Shown one piece after another: positions 8,373 through 16,483 of a stretch of 64,000 nucleotides of DNA. Origin of the DNA: an uncultured Paracoccaceae bacterium (GTDB lineage Bacteria > Pseudomonadota > Alphaproteobacteria > Rhodobacterales > Rhodobacteraceae); NCBI GenBank assembly GCA_937864535.1, contig CALMJS010000016.1, forward strand, positions 124,001 through 188,000. Direction: 5' to 3'. The position numbers were made by a program, and so were the translations under genes. How positions within the stretch are numbered: the first letter of the stretch is position 1; every line of letters starts with the position of its first letter. The notes beneath the pieces are model-generated. The model was given only the letters and a program-made list of their open reading frames with translations, searched no databases and was not told the DNA's origin.

Positions 8373-9839
8373 ATGACGACAACGACTCCGATCCTGATTA
8401 TTGGCGCCGGGTTTGCCGGTCTGGGCATGGCGATCCGGCTGAAACAAACCGGGCGCGATGATTTCCTGATCATCGAACGTGCAGGCGATGTAGGCGGCAC
8501 GTGGCGCGACAACCACTATCCGGGCATTGCCTGTGATGTGCCTTCTCACCTCTATTCCTACAGCTACCTGCCGAACCCCGATTGGACGCGGGTGTTTTCA
8601 CCCGGCGGGGAAATTCAGGCCTACATCCGCAAATGTGCGGAGGACGAAGGCATCCTGCCGCACATCCATTTCCACACCGATATGCAAGAGAGCCGCTGGG
8701 ACGCCGAGGCTGCGGAATGGGTCGTCACCACCGACAAGGGCGTCTATCGCTGCAAAATCCTGATCACCGGCACGGGCCATTTGGCGGATGGTCATATGCC
8801 CGATATTCCGGGGCTGGACGGGTTCACGGGCGAGGTGTTCCACTCCGCAGCCTGGGACCACTCGGCGGACCTGAACGGCAAACGGATCGGGGTTGTCGGC
8901 ACCGGGGCCAGCGCCATCCAGATCGTGCCGGAGATGCAGAAAATCGCCAGCGAACTGGTCGTGTTCCAACGCTCTGCCCCCTACATGATCCCGCGCTGGG
9001 ATCGCGCCTATACCGAGGGCGAACGGCGGATGTGCGCTCGCGATCCGCAGGTGGTCGAAGATCTGCGCTCTGAGATTTTCTGGTCGGGCGAGTTCAACTT
9101 TGCCCAGCGGCGCAACATCCCCCGGTTCCTCAACGAGGCCAAGGCCTTGGCGCTGGGGCATCTGGAGACGCATATCGCAGACCCGGATTTGCGTGCTAAA
9201 TTGACGCCGGACTATGAAATCGGCTGCAAACGTCTGCTGATTTCCAACACCTATTATCCGGCGGTCGCAGCCGCGAACGCCACGGTCGAACCTTCGGCGC
9301 TGGCGCGGATCGAGAACGGGCAGGCGGTTGCGGCCTCTGGTGCGATCTATGATCTGGATGTGCTGGTCTTTGCCACGGGCTTCGAGGCCGTCCGTCCGCC
9401 CTTTGCCGCGCGTATTTTCGGCACCGAAGGCATCAGTCTGGACGCGCATTGGGATCGCGGAATGCAGGCCTACGACAGCATCGCCGTCAATGGCTATCCC
9501 AACCTGTTCATCATCAACGGTCCGAACACCGGCCTTGGGCATAATTCGGTCGTCTACATCATCGAGGCGCAGGTGGATTACATCCTCGGGGCGCTGGATC
9601 ATATCGCCGCGCAATACGTCGAGGTGATCGAGGTCCGCCCCGAGGCCGAAGAGGCCTATATGCAAAAGCTGGACGGGATGGCCGCTGGCACGGTCTGGTT
9701 GGCAGGCGGCTGCAAGAGCTGGTACGTCGATCAGCGCTCTGGCCGCCTGACGCTGGTCTGGCCCGACTTTGCCCATTCCTTCCGAGAAGAAAACGGCACC
9801 TTCCATCCCGAAGGCTATGCAACGGTCGCGGCGGAGTAA
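8373..9839 (+). CDS. Flavin-containing monooxygenase, Baeyer-Villiger type
   Basis: A 488-residue class B flavoprotein monooxygenase. It has two dinucleotide-binding motifs, FAD GAGFAG at 11-16 and NADPH GTGASA at 177-182. Between them is the Baeyer-Villiger fingerprint F-x-G-x3-H-x3-W-[PD], here FTGEVFHSAAWD at 151-162. The family's W-R-D-N-H-Y-P-G-I-A-C-D-V-P-S-H block follows the FAD motif. Members convert ketones to esters or lactones using NADPH and oxygen. The alpha/beta hydrolase and SMP-30 lactonase in the same operon would cleave the product, and the SDR and aldehyde dehydrogenase could finish alcohol oxidation. The substrate (cyclic ketone, terpenoid or aryl ketone) is not determined. 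The gene is ten bases after the hydrolase. Confidence 0.92.
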   Translation: MTTTTPILIIGAGFAGLGMAIRLKQTGRDDFLIIERAGDVGGTWRDNHYPGIACDVPSHLYSYSYLPNPDWTRVFSPGGEIQAYIRKCAEDEGILPHIHFHTDMQESRWDAEAAEWVVTTDKGVYRCKILITGTGHLADGHMPDIPGLDGFTGEVFHSAAWDHSADLNGKRIGVVGTGASAIQIVPEMQKIASELVVFQRSAPYMIPRWDRAYTEGERRMCARDPQVVEDLRSEIFWSGEFNFAQRRNIPRFLNEAKALALGHLETHIADPDLRAKLTPDYEIGCKRLLISNTYYPAVAAANATVEPSALARIENGQAVAASGAIYDLDVLVFATGFEAVRPPFAARIFGTEGISLDAHWDRGMQAYDSIAVNGYPNLFIINGPNTGLGHNSVVYIIEAQVDYILGALDHIAAQYVEVIEVRPEAEEAYMQKLDGMAAGTVWLAGGCKSWYVDQRSGRLTLVWPDFAHSFREENGTFHPEGYATVAAE

Positions 9840-9842
9840 CCC

Positions 9843-10625
9843 ATGATGCTGTCAGGAAAAACCATTATCATTACGGGCGTGTCCTCGGGGATAGGCGCCG
9901 AAACGGCGCGGGTCGTCCGGGCCGCCGGGGCGCGGGTTGTCGGCGTTGATCGCAACCCTGCCAGTGTCGAACTCGATGCGTTTCATCAGGTTGATCTGAC
10001 CGACGCCGGGGCGGTGGAGGCGCTGATCGGGGATCTGCGCACCTATCGCGCCGACGGTCTGGCCAATATCGCCGGTGTGCCGCCGACCGCGCCGCCAGCG
10101 GTGGTGCTGACGGTCAACCTCGTCGCCCTCAAACGCCTCACGCTGGGCGTTGTGGAGAGCCTGACCCCCGGGGCCTCCATCGTGAACCTCGCCTCGCTGG
10201 CCGGGATCGGCTGGCAGGGCGAGGTCGAGCGGATCAAGGCCGCCGCCGATCTGACCCTTGAGGGCGTTGCCGGGTTCTGTGCAGAGCAGCGGATCACGGC
10301 AGAGAACTGCTACTTTTTCAGCAAACAGGCGCTGATTGCCTGGACGCATGAAAACCGCTGGACGTGGCGCGATCGCGGCATTCGCATGAACGCCGTGAGC
10401 CCCGGCCCGGTCGACACGCCGATTTTGGGCGATTTTCTGGAAACGCTGGGCGAACGCGCGGCCGAGGATGCGCGGATCATGGATCGTCCGGGGCGTCCGA
10501 CCGACATCGCGCCGGTCGTGGCGTTTCTGCTGTCGGATGGGGCGGGCTGGCTCAGGGGGGTGAATATCGCCACCGACGGCGGCATGCGCGCCCATATCGA
10601 AGCCACCAGCAACGGTTTGAACTAA
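9843..10625 (+). CDS. Coniferyl-alcohol dehydrogenase-like SDR
   Basis: A 260-residue short-chain dehydrogenase of the subgroup that includes coniferyl-alcohol dehydrogenase and 3-alpha-hydroxysteroid dehydrogenase. The N-terminal ITGVSSGIG motif (10-18) is followed by V-G-V-D-R-N, where the acidic residue favours NAD. A short central region leads to NLASLAG and then a long insert before YFFSK (catalytic Tyr and Lys). The long insert between the serine and tyrosine motifs is characteristic of this subgroup. The tail FLLSDGAGWLRGVNIATDGG is also typical. With the aldehyde dehydrogenase encoded immediately downstream it could oxidise an aryl or terpenoid alcohol to the acid. The substrate is inferred from subgroup and neighbours only. 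Confidence 0.88.
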   Translation: MMLSGKTIIITGVSSGIGAETARVVRAAGARVVGVDRNPASVELDAFHQVDLTDAGAVEALIGDLRTYRADGLANIAGVPPTAPPAVVLTVNLVALKRLTLGVVESLTPGASIVNLASLAGIGWQGEVERIKAAADLTLEGVAGFCAEQRITAENCYFFSKQALIAWTHENRWTWRDRGIRMNAVSPGPVDTPILGDFLETLGERAAEDARIMDRPGRPTDIAPVVAFLLSDGAGWLRGVNIATDGGMRAHIEATSNGLN

Positions 10626-10634
10626 GGGGAAAAT

Positions 10635-12080
10635 ATGTCTTTGGATCTCTTGATTGGCGGGGTGGAAACCCCAGCGCAGGATGGCCGCCAGTTCGCGCGG
10701 GTCGATCCCGTGACCGGACAGGTCGCCACCACCGCCGCCGCTGCGGGCGTGGCCGATGCCTTGGCGGCTGTGGCTGCCGCGCAGGCTGCGTTTGAGGACT
10801 GGAGCGCCACCGGGCCCGAGGCGCGGCGCGCCGTTCTGATGCGGGCTGCCGATATCATGGACAGCCGCGCGGCCGAGTTTATCGACGCGATGGTGTCCGA
10901 GACCGGCGCGACCACCGTTTGGGCGGGGTTCAACGTCCATCTGGCGGCGGGCATGCTGCGCGAAGCTGCTGCGATGACCACCCAGATCGGCGGCGAGGTG
11001 ATCCCGGCGAACAAGCCCGGCACCTTGGCGCTGGCAGTGGCCAAACCGCGCGGGGTCTGTCTGGGCATCGCGCCGTGGAATGCGCCGATCATCCTGGGCA
11101 CCCGGGCAGTCGCGATGCCCTTGGCCTGCGGGAATACGGCGGTGCTCAAGGCTTCGGAGATGTGTCCGCGCACCCATCGCCTGATCGGCGATTGCCTGAC
11201 AGAGGCAGGTCTGCCCAAGGGGGCGGTGAACGTCATCACCAATGCCCCCGAGGATGCCGCCGCCGTGGTCAAGGCCCTGATCGAAGCGCCAGAGGTCCGG
11301 CATGTGAACTTTACCGGATCGACCGGTGTTGGCCGGATCATCGGCGGGTTGGCGGGGCAGAACCTCAAACCTTCGCTGTTGGAGCTGGGCGGCAAGGCTC
11401 CGCTCTTGGTGCTGGCGGATGCCGATCTGGACGGGGCGGTGAACGCTGCGATCTTTGGGGCCTTTATGAACCAAGGTCAGATCTGCATGTCCACCGAGCG
11501 GATCATCGTCGTGGATGCGATTGCGGACGAATTTGTCCGCCGGTTTGCGGCCCGTGCCGCGGCGCTGCCCTTTGGCAATCCGCGCGACAAGGTCGTGCTG
11601 GGATCGCTGGTAACGCTGGCCTCCGCCGAAAAAATGGACGTGCTGATCGCAGATGCCACCGCCAAGGGTGCCAAGATCGTTGCAGGCGGGATACGCAACG
11701 GGTCGATGCACGCGGCGACGTTGCTGGACGGGGTAACGGCAGACATGCGGATTTACCGCGAAGAGAGCTTTGGCCCGGTTAAATCGATCATCCGCGTGGC
11801 CGATACCGATGCCGCGGTCGCTGTGGCCAATGACACGGAATATGGCCTCTCGGCTGCGGTATTTACCCAGGACATCGCCCGCGCCTTTGACGTGGCCAAT
11901 CGGCTGCAATCGGGCATTTGCCATATCAACGGCCCGACGGTGTCAGATGAACCGCAAATGCCCTTTGGCGGGGTCAAGGCCTCGGGCTATGGCCGGTTTG
12001 GCGGCAAGGCGGGGATCGCGGAATTCACCACGCTGCGCTGGATCACCGTCGAGGATCCGGCCCAGCATTATCCGTTCTAA
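10635..12080 (+). CDS. NAD(P)-dependent aldehyde dehydrogenase (vanillin/salicylaldehyde dehydrogenase-like)
   Basis: A 481-residue aldehyde dehydrogenase. The catalytic cysteine is Cys284 in NQGQICMST and the general base is Glu250 in LLELGGKAP. The cofactor segment NFTGSTGVG lies at 225-233, and the catalytic Asn is in PWNAP. The sequence style, with a short N-terminus starting L-I-G-G and AVAKPRGVCLGIAPWNAP, resembles vanillin and salicylaldehyde dehydrogenases, which suits an aromatic-degradation setting. It ends the operon. Only five bases separate its stop from that of the convergent kinase-binding-protein fusion gene, and an inverted repeat sits at the junction. Confidence 0.92.
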   Translation: MSLDLLIGGVETPAQDGRQFARVDPVTGQVATTAAAAGVADALAAVAAAQAAFEDWSATGPEARRAVLMRAADIMDSRAAEFIDAMVSETGATTVWAGFNVHLAAGMLREAAAMTTQIGGEVIPANKPGTLALAVAKPRGVCLGIAPWNAPIILGTRAVAMPLACGNTAVLKASEMCPRTHRLIGDCLTEAGLPKGAVNVITNAPEDAAAVVKALIEAPEVRHVNFTGSTGVGRIIGGLAGQNLKPSLLELGGKAPLLVLADADLDGAVNAAIFGAFMNQGQICMSTERIIVVDAIADEFVRRFAARAAALPFGNPRDKVVLGSLVTLASAEKMDVLIADATAKGAKIVAGGIRNGSMHAATLLDGVTADMRIYREESFGPVKSIIRVADTDAAVAVANDTEYGLSAAVFTQDIARAFDVANRLQSGICHINGPTVSDEPQMPFGGVKASGYGRFGGKAGIAEFTTLRWITVEDPAQHYPF

Positions 12081-12085
12081 TCAGT

Positions 12086-14554
12086 CTAGGGTGCCGCCGG
12101 ATAATAAATCGGCGGCACCTGCACCGCGTCGAGCCAGCTATTGAGGAACCTCTCCATTTTGAGACGGTCCAGATAGGTCAACAGGCTGGGACGCAACGGG
12201 ATCGGCAAAAAGGTCCCGTCATGTTCCGCGATCAGATCCAGCGCGGGCGTGTGCAGATAGGCCGAGGGGCGGATCGGGATCAACTCGCTCTCTGTGGCCA
12301 TCAGGTTCTGACCTTCTGCGGAAATCAGAAAATCGATGAACTCGGCCGCCTCCAGTGGGTGCGCAGCCCCGCGCGGGATAAAGGCCGATCGCGACATGAC
12401 GAGGTTATAATCGTCCATCAGACCGATCTTGATCCGCGGATCCTTGGTGGCATAGGCCAGCGCATAGGATCCGATGACATTGGTGGCCAGCACCAGATCG
12501 CCCCGGGCGACGGCATCCAGCATTTCCGAGGTGCAGCAATAGACCTGCGCCCCGGCACGGCCCAACACTTCGGTCATGCGCTGCCCCTCTAGGCCTTGCA
12601 CCAATTCCTGGGTGGCATAGAGATAGCCGATCCCCGACCGACCGACGTTATAGGTGCCGACCCGGCCAAAGAGCGTGTCCTGGTTGCCACGGATATAACT
12701 GGCCAAGGCCTGGTGCGTGCGCGGGAAATCGGCATCCGACAGCAGGGAAGGGTTATAGGCAATCGCCGCCGGTTCAAAAGTGAACCCGAACAGTTCCGAG
12801 CGCCAGTGCGACCAATCCGGCAGACGCCCCAGATTGGTGAGGTCCGCCGCCTGCGCCAGTCCGCGATTGACCAAATCCACCTGTAGATCCATGGCCGAGC
12901 TAATCACGATATCGGGCACGGGGTCCGGGTCTGCCACCATCAGCTCATAGAGGTCGCGGGTATGAAACTCGCGATAGGTGATCGGCTGGTCTGGATGCGT
13001 CGCCTGATAATGGTTGAGCAGGGGCGCAATCGCCGCCGTATCCGTTGCGCTATAGATGACCAGACTGTTGTCTTGGGCCTGTGCTGGCTGCGGCGAGCCG
13101 ACCAAGGCCAAGATGCCGAACATGATGCTGGCCAATGTGCCACGGCCGGGCAGAGTGCGGGCCGGTTTGTAGCGAGGAAAGGCGATAATGGCGCGCAGGC
13201 CGCCCTTTTTTCCGGTTTCCAGCTGCAGCGCGGCGCGGTGGCTGGTGGCGACCGCCTGCACAATCGCCAGCCCGAGGCCCGATCCGCCGGTTTGCGCCGC
13301 CAGCGAGACGAACCGCTCTGTCGCCTTGGCCCGCAGGTGCGGCGGAATGCCGGGCCCGGCGTCCGAAACCGACAGCAGCAGTGTGTCGTTGTTTTCAACC
13401 CGCAAATCGATGTCCACATCGACCGAGGGTGCCCCGTGACGCAGCGCGTTGTCGATCAGGTTGCGCAGCGCCTCGCGGATCGAGACTGTATCGCCAAGGA
13501 TGAGGTCCATCGCCTCGGGAATTTCGGCATCGAGGGTGAAGTTGGCGTTGCGGGCGGCGCTGTCTTTGATCAATTCGGTCATCAGGTCGCGGACAATCGG
13601 GGTGAGGGCAATGGGCGTGAGATTGGCCACTTCGGAGCGGTGGATCACCATCGCATTGGCCAAGAGTTGATTGGTCAGGCGGACGGATCGCTGCGCCTGC
13701 GCCTCGGCCTTGGTGACGCGGGCGGCCATGGTGTCAAAATCGCTGCAATCGCTGGCCAGCGACAGTTGCCCCTGTAGCGCGGACAGGGACGTGCGCAATT
13801 GATGCGCCACATCGGCGATAAAGCTCTCGTTCAGGCTCCGGCTGGCAGAGAGGCGGGCGATGAATGAATTGATCGCATCAAAGAGCGACCTGACCTCTCG
13901 CGGGGGATGCCCGCCGATCGGGGTCAGGTCGGACGGCAACCGTGCCGCAAGGTCGGTTTCAATATCCTGTAACGGGCGCAGCGCGGTGTTGATCGCCAGC
14001 CAGACCGCGGCAAGGCCGATGAGCGAGACAAAGGCCAGACCGGCCAGACCATAGGACAACAGCGCGAATTGCTGGTCATTGCGCGCCTCGCGGGTTTGGC
14101 CGACCTGCACGGCGATCCATTCGCGCATGTCGCCAACGGTAACTGGCCGTGACTGGACGATGAACCGGAAATCCGTCCCCTGATACTGCGCATCGAAATA
14201 GGCGGGCTCTGCCTGAGGGGCGGACCCCGTCGGCAAGGGCAGGTCGGTCGCGCCGGTGATATTGCCGCGCCGATAGGAAAAGACCGAATAGACCAGACGG
14301 TCGCGAGGAGAGAGGCCCAAAATCTCCATCGCGGAGGAGGGGATATCGACCGTCGCGCCCTCGGTTCCGGCAGAGACGCGTTCGAGGATCGATAGTGCGG
14401 CCCCGGACAACAAGAGGTCGTAGGTTTTGTTCGCGGCCGTGCGGGAATAGTTCCACAGCAGGACCGAAATGATCAATAGCAGCCCGCAAAATCCGGCAGC
14501 CATCAGCGCCAACAGGCGCAGCCGAATGGATGGGGCAGGGGCGTCAGAGATCAT
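12086..14554 (-). CDS. Fusion: TctE-type sensor histidine kinase + periplasmic solute-binding domain
   Basis: An 822-residue single reading frame. Residues 14-34 and 164-188 are membrane helices flanking a periplasmic 2CSK_N-type sensor. A HAMP-like linker leads to the HisKA box DVAHQLRTSL with His251. The ATPase domain has the N-box (NLIDNALRHG), G1 (DAGPGIP) and G2 (GGSGLGLAIV). At residue 461 a basic stretch RYKPARTLPGR leads into a hydrophobic segment (473-491) ending in an AQA-Q signal-peptidase-like site. From about 497 to 822 runs a type-2 binding protein of the AfuA/PgtC class (LVIYSATD, DIVISSAMDLQVDLVNRGLA). Salmonella PgtB and PgtC are a separate kinase and periplasmic sensor of this pairing; here they are joined. 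The gene overlaps the response regulator by 11 bases and diverges from tctCBA. Confidence 0.9.
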   Translation of the reverse strand: MISDAPAPSIRLRLLALMAAGFCGLLLIISVLLWNYSRTAANKTYDLLLSGAALSILERVSAGTEGATVDIPSSAMEILGLSPRDRLVYSVFSYRRGNITGATDLPLPTGSAPQAEPAYFDAQYQGTDFRFIVQSRPVTVGDMREWIAVQVGQTREARNDQQFALLSYGLAGLAFVSLIGLAAVWLAINTALRPLQDIETDLAARLPSDLTPIGGHPPREVRSLFDAINSFIARLSASRSLNESFIADVAHQLRTSLSALQGQLSLASDCSDFDTMAARVTKAEAQAQRSVRLTNQLLANAMVIHRSEVANLTPIALTPIVRDLMTELIKDSAARNANFTLDAEIPEAMDLILGDTVSIREALRNLIDNALRHGAPSVDVDIDLRVENNDTLLLSVSDAGPGIPPHLRAKATERFVSLAAQTGGSGLGLAIVQAVATSHRAALQLETGKKGGLRAIIAFPRYKPARTLPGRGTLASIMFGILALVGSPQPAQAQDNSLVIYSATDTAAIAPLLNHYQATHPDQPITYREFHTRDLYELMVADPDPVPDIVISSAMDLQVDLVNRGLAQAADLTNLGRLPDWSHWRSELFGFTFEPAAIAYNPSLLSDADFPRTHQALASYIRGNQDTLFGRVGTYNVGRSGIGYLYATQELVQGLEGQRMTEVLGRAGAQVYCCTSEMLDAVARGDLVLATNVIGSYALAYATKDPRIKIGLMDDYNLVMSRSAFIPRGAAHPLEAAEFIDFLISAEGQNLMATESELIPIRPSAYLHTPALDLIAEHDGTFLPIPLRPSLLTYLDRLKMERFLNSWLDAVQVPPIYYPAAP
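12090..12119. terminator. Inverted repeat at convergent gene junction
   Basis: GGTGCCGCCG (12090-12099) and CGGCGGCACC (12110-12119) form a perfect 10-bp stem with an AT-rich 10-base loop. It lies between the convergent aldehyde dehydrogenase and kinase genes, within the last codons of the kinase gene. There is no U-run on either side, so if it ends transcription it is not a standard intrinsic terminator; it may instead protect 3' ends. Confidence 0.4.
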
Positions 14555-15218
14555 CCTGAACCACGACCATATATCCCAGCCCTCGCGCCGTGCGGATGGT
14601 CAGGGGTGTGCCGTCCAGTTTACGCCGCAGCCGCGTGACCAGTTGTTCGATCGCATTGAGGGACGGCGTTTCGTCAAAGGTATAGAGGCGGTCCGCCACC
14701 TGTTCCTTGGTCAGCATTTTACCAAGGTTGTCAATCAGGATTTCCAGCAACTGCACCTCTCGGGCGCGCAATTCGGCATCCACCCCGCCGATCATCAACC
14801 GTTTGGCCGCACGATCAAAGGTCAGATCGCCAGACACAAACAGATTTGTCGCCAGACCGGAGCGGCGACGCACCAGAACCCGGCAGCGGGCCACCAATTC
14901 GCGGAAATCAAAGGGTTTGACCAGATAATCGTCGGCCCCGGCGTCCAGCCCGTTCACGCGGTCGTCCACCTCGGAGCGGGCGGTGAGGATCAGCACAGGG
15001 GTCTCATCCCCGCGCGAGCGCATGGACCGCAGGACCTCATAGCCGTTTCGACCCGGCAGGTTCACGTCCAGAATGATCACGTCGAATGACATATGGCGCA
15101 AGAGATCATTGGCCTGATCGCCGTTCGATTCACGATCGACGGCATGACCTTCGGCCCGCAAACGATCAAGGATCGTTTCGGCCAGATCGTCGTTATCTTC
15201 TACCAACAGGATGCGCAT
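14544..15218 (-). CDS. tctD: OmpR-family response regulator (TctD-like)
   Basis: A 224-residue two-domain response regulator. The receiver has the acidic pocket E7-D8, phospho-acceptor Asp51 in IILDVNLPG, Thr79 and Lys101 (YLVKPFDF). The C-terminal winged helix (about 125-220) ends with L-V-T-R-L-R-R-K-L and IRTARGLGYM, the OmpR/PhoB recognition helix and wing. It is first in a two-gene operon with the kinase-binding-protein fusion and diverges from tctCBA, as in the known TctDE arrangement. Five 11-bp tandem repeats in the divergent promoter (15298-15352) are the obvious binding site. The name is by similarity and position; the inducer may not be citrate. Confidence 0.9.
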   Translation of the reverse strand: MRILLVEDNDDLAETILDRLRAEGHAVDRESNGDQANDLLRHMSFDVIILDVNLPGRNGYEVLRSMRSRGDETPVLILTARSEVDDRVNGLDAGADDYLVKPFDFRELVARCRVLVRRRSGLATNLFVSGDLTFDRAAKRLMIGGVDAELRAREVQLLEILIDNLGKMLTKEQVADRLYTFDETPSLNAIEQLVTRLRRKLDGTPLTIRTARGLGYMVVVQDDL

Positions 15219-15297
15219 GAGAGTGCATAGTACGACGGCAGAAAAAAACCAAAAGCCGAATTGATGGCCGCTAGTCGAATGGGCTTCATGTCAGCCC

Positions 15298-15352
15298 CGG
15301 GTCAGGTTCGGGTCCGCTTCCGGTCAGTTTCGGATCAGAATTCGGTCAGCGA
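15298..15352 (+). promoter_or_regulatory. Five 11-bp direct repeats, likely TctD binding array
   Basis: Five consecutive 11-base units start at 15298, 15309, 15320, 15331 and 15342. They read CGGGTCAGGTT, CGGGTCCGCTT, CCGGTCAGTTT, CGGATCAGAAT and TCGGTCAGCGA, with a shared core of CGG-TCAG. An 11-bp period puts every unit on the same DNA face, as OmpR-family dimers require. The array lies 79-133 bases before the tctC start and on the same side of the divergent regulator gene, so it suits activation of tctCBA. Confidence 0.6.
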
Positions 15353-15430
15353 GCATCGTTAACACCGTCCCACCAGCCGCCAAGCGGCGGGAATCGAATT
15401 GGCCCCATGTGGGCATTGGGAGGAAACACG

Positions 15431-16396
15431 ATGAAATTCACCAGCCTGTGGGCTGCGCCGTTCGCGCTCGCCCTGACCGTCACTGCCGCATCTGCCGAAG
15501 TCAACAGCCCCGAATGTGTGGCCCCGGCGAACCCCGGCGGCGGTTTCGACCTGACCTGCCGCGTGGCGCAGACCGGCCTCGAGGCTGCCTTTGGCACGCC
15601 GATGCAGGTGACCTTTATGCCCGGCGGTATCGGCGCTGTGGCCTATAACCTGTTCAACACCACCCGCACCGATGACGGCAACGCGATTGTCGCTTGGTCG
15701 ACCGGGTCGCTGCTGAACATCGCGACTGGCAAATACGGCGAGTTCACCGAGAATGACGTGCGTTGGGTCGGCACCGCTGGCGCTGACTTTGGTGCCGTGG
15801 TTGTGCGCGCTGACAGCCCCTATCAGGACCTCGAAGACGTGATGACCGCGCTGACCGGCGATGCCGGTTCGGTCGTTGTCGGCGCCGGTGGTTCGGTCGG
15901 CTCGCAGGACTGGATGAAGGCCGCTCTGCTGATCCGCGAAGCCGGCGGCTCGCCGATGGATATGCGCTACGTGGCCTTTGATGGCGGCGGCGATGCGATT
16001 GCGGCCCTGCTGGGCGGCTCGATCGCGGTCTACACCGGCGACGTGGGCGAAATGACCCCCCACCTCGAAGCTGGCACCATGCGCGTTCTGGCCACCATGT
16101 CCGACGAACGTCTGGGCGGCGCATTCGCCGAAATCCCGACCGCCAAGGAACAGGGCTATGACGTCGAATGGACGATCATGCGCGGTTTCTACATGGGCGG
16201 CGATGTCTCGGACGCCGACTACCAGACCTGGGTTGACGCGTTCAACGCAGCCTACGCAACCCCCGAGTTCGCAGCACTGCAGGCTGAAAAAGGCCTCCTG
16301 CCGCTGAACCTGGCTGGCGATGAGCTGACCGCTGCCGTTGCCGAAAACATGGCGACCCTGCGTGAAATCGCAACCGAAGCTGGTCTGATCCAGTAA
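15431..16396 (+). CDS. tctC: Tripartite tricarboxylate transporter substrate-binding protein (TctC family)
   Basis: A 321-residue periplasmic binding protein of the TctC/BUG family. The signal peptide spans about residues 1-22 (ending SAE). It is followed by the family's pocket loop A-N-P-G-G-G-F-D-L-T and then M-P-G-G-I-G-A-V-A-Y-N, and later by the D-W-M-K segment typical of carboxylate ligands. Length is standard. It is the first gene of tctC-tctB-tctA and should deliver a di- or tricarboxylate, or a similar anion, to the TctAB permease. The start at 15431 is set by GGGAGGAAACACG; an in-frame ATG 24 bases earlier would precede that ribosome site. Confidence 0.92.
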   Translation: MKFTSLWAAPFALALTVTAASAEVNSPECVAPANPGGGFDLTCRVAQTGLEAAFGTPMQVTFMPGGIGAVAYNLFNTTRTDDGNAIVAWSTGSLLNIATGKYGEFTENDVRWVGTAGADFGAVVVRADSPYQDLEDVMTALTGDAGSVVVGAGGSVGSQDWMKAALLIREAGGSPMDMRYVAFDGGGDAIAALLGGSIAVYTGDVGEMTPHLEAGTMRVLATMSDERLGGAFAEIPTAKEQGYDVEWTIMRGFYMGGDVSDADYQTWVDAFNAAYATPEFAALQAEKGLLPLNLAGDELTAAVAENMATLREIATEAGLIQ

Positions 16397-16413
16397 CCTC
16401 TCCTCCTGGTGGC

Positions 16414-16438
16414 GGGGGGCCGTGTGTGGCGGCCCCCC
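16414..16438 (+). other. GC-rich intercistronic stem-loop between tctC and tctB
   Basis: GGGGGGCCG (16414-16422) pairs perfectly with CGGCCCCCC (16430-16438) around a 7-base loop. No U-run follows, and the downstream permease genes need transcription through it. It probably stabilises the upstream tctC message or attenuates read-through, raising binding protein relative to permease. Confidence 0.5.
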
Positions 16439-16483
16439 TGTCCGCTATGGGTCCCCCCTTTCCTGACATCGAAGGACAATCGA

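Noticed and set aside
9852-11924. Reverse open frame of about 690 codons over the SDR and aldehyde dehydrogenase genes
   Set aside because: Antisense to two intact enzymes with catalytic motifs; low-complexity composition and no ribosome site.
12090-12119. Intrinsic terminator for the first operon
   Set aside because: The stem is perfect but no U-run follows on either strand, so it is kept only as a low-confidence inverted repeat.
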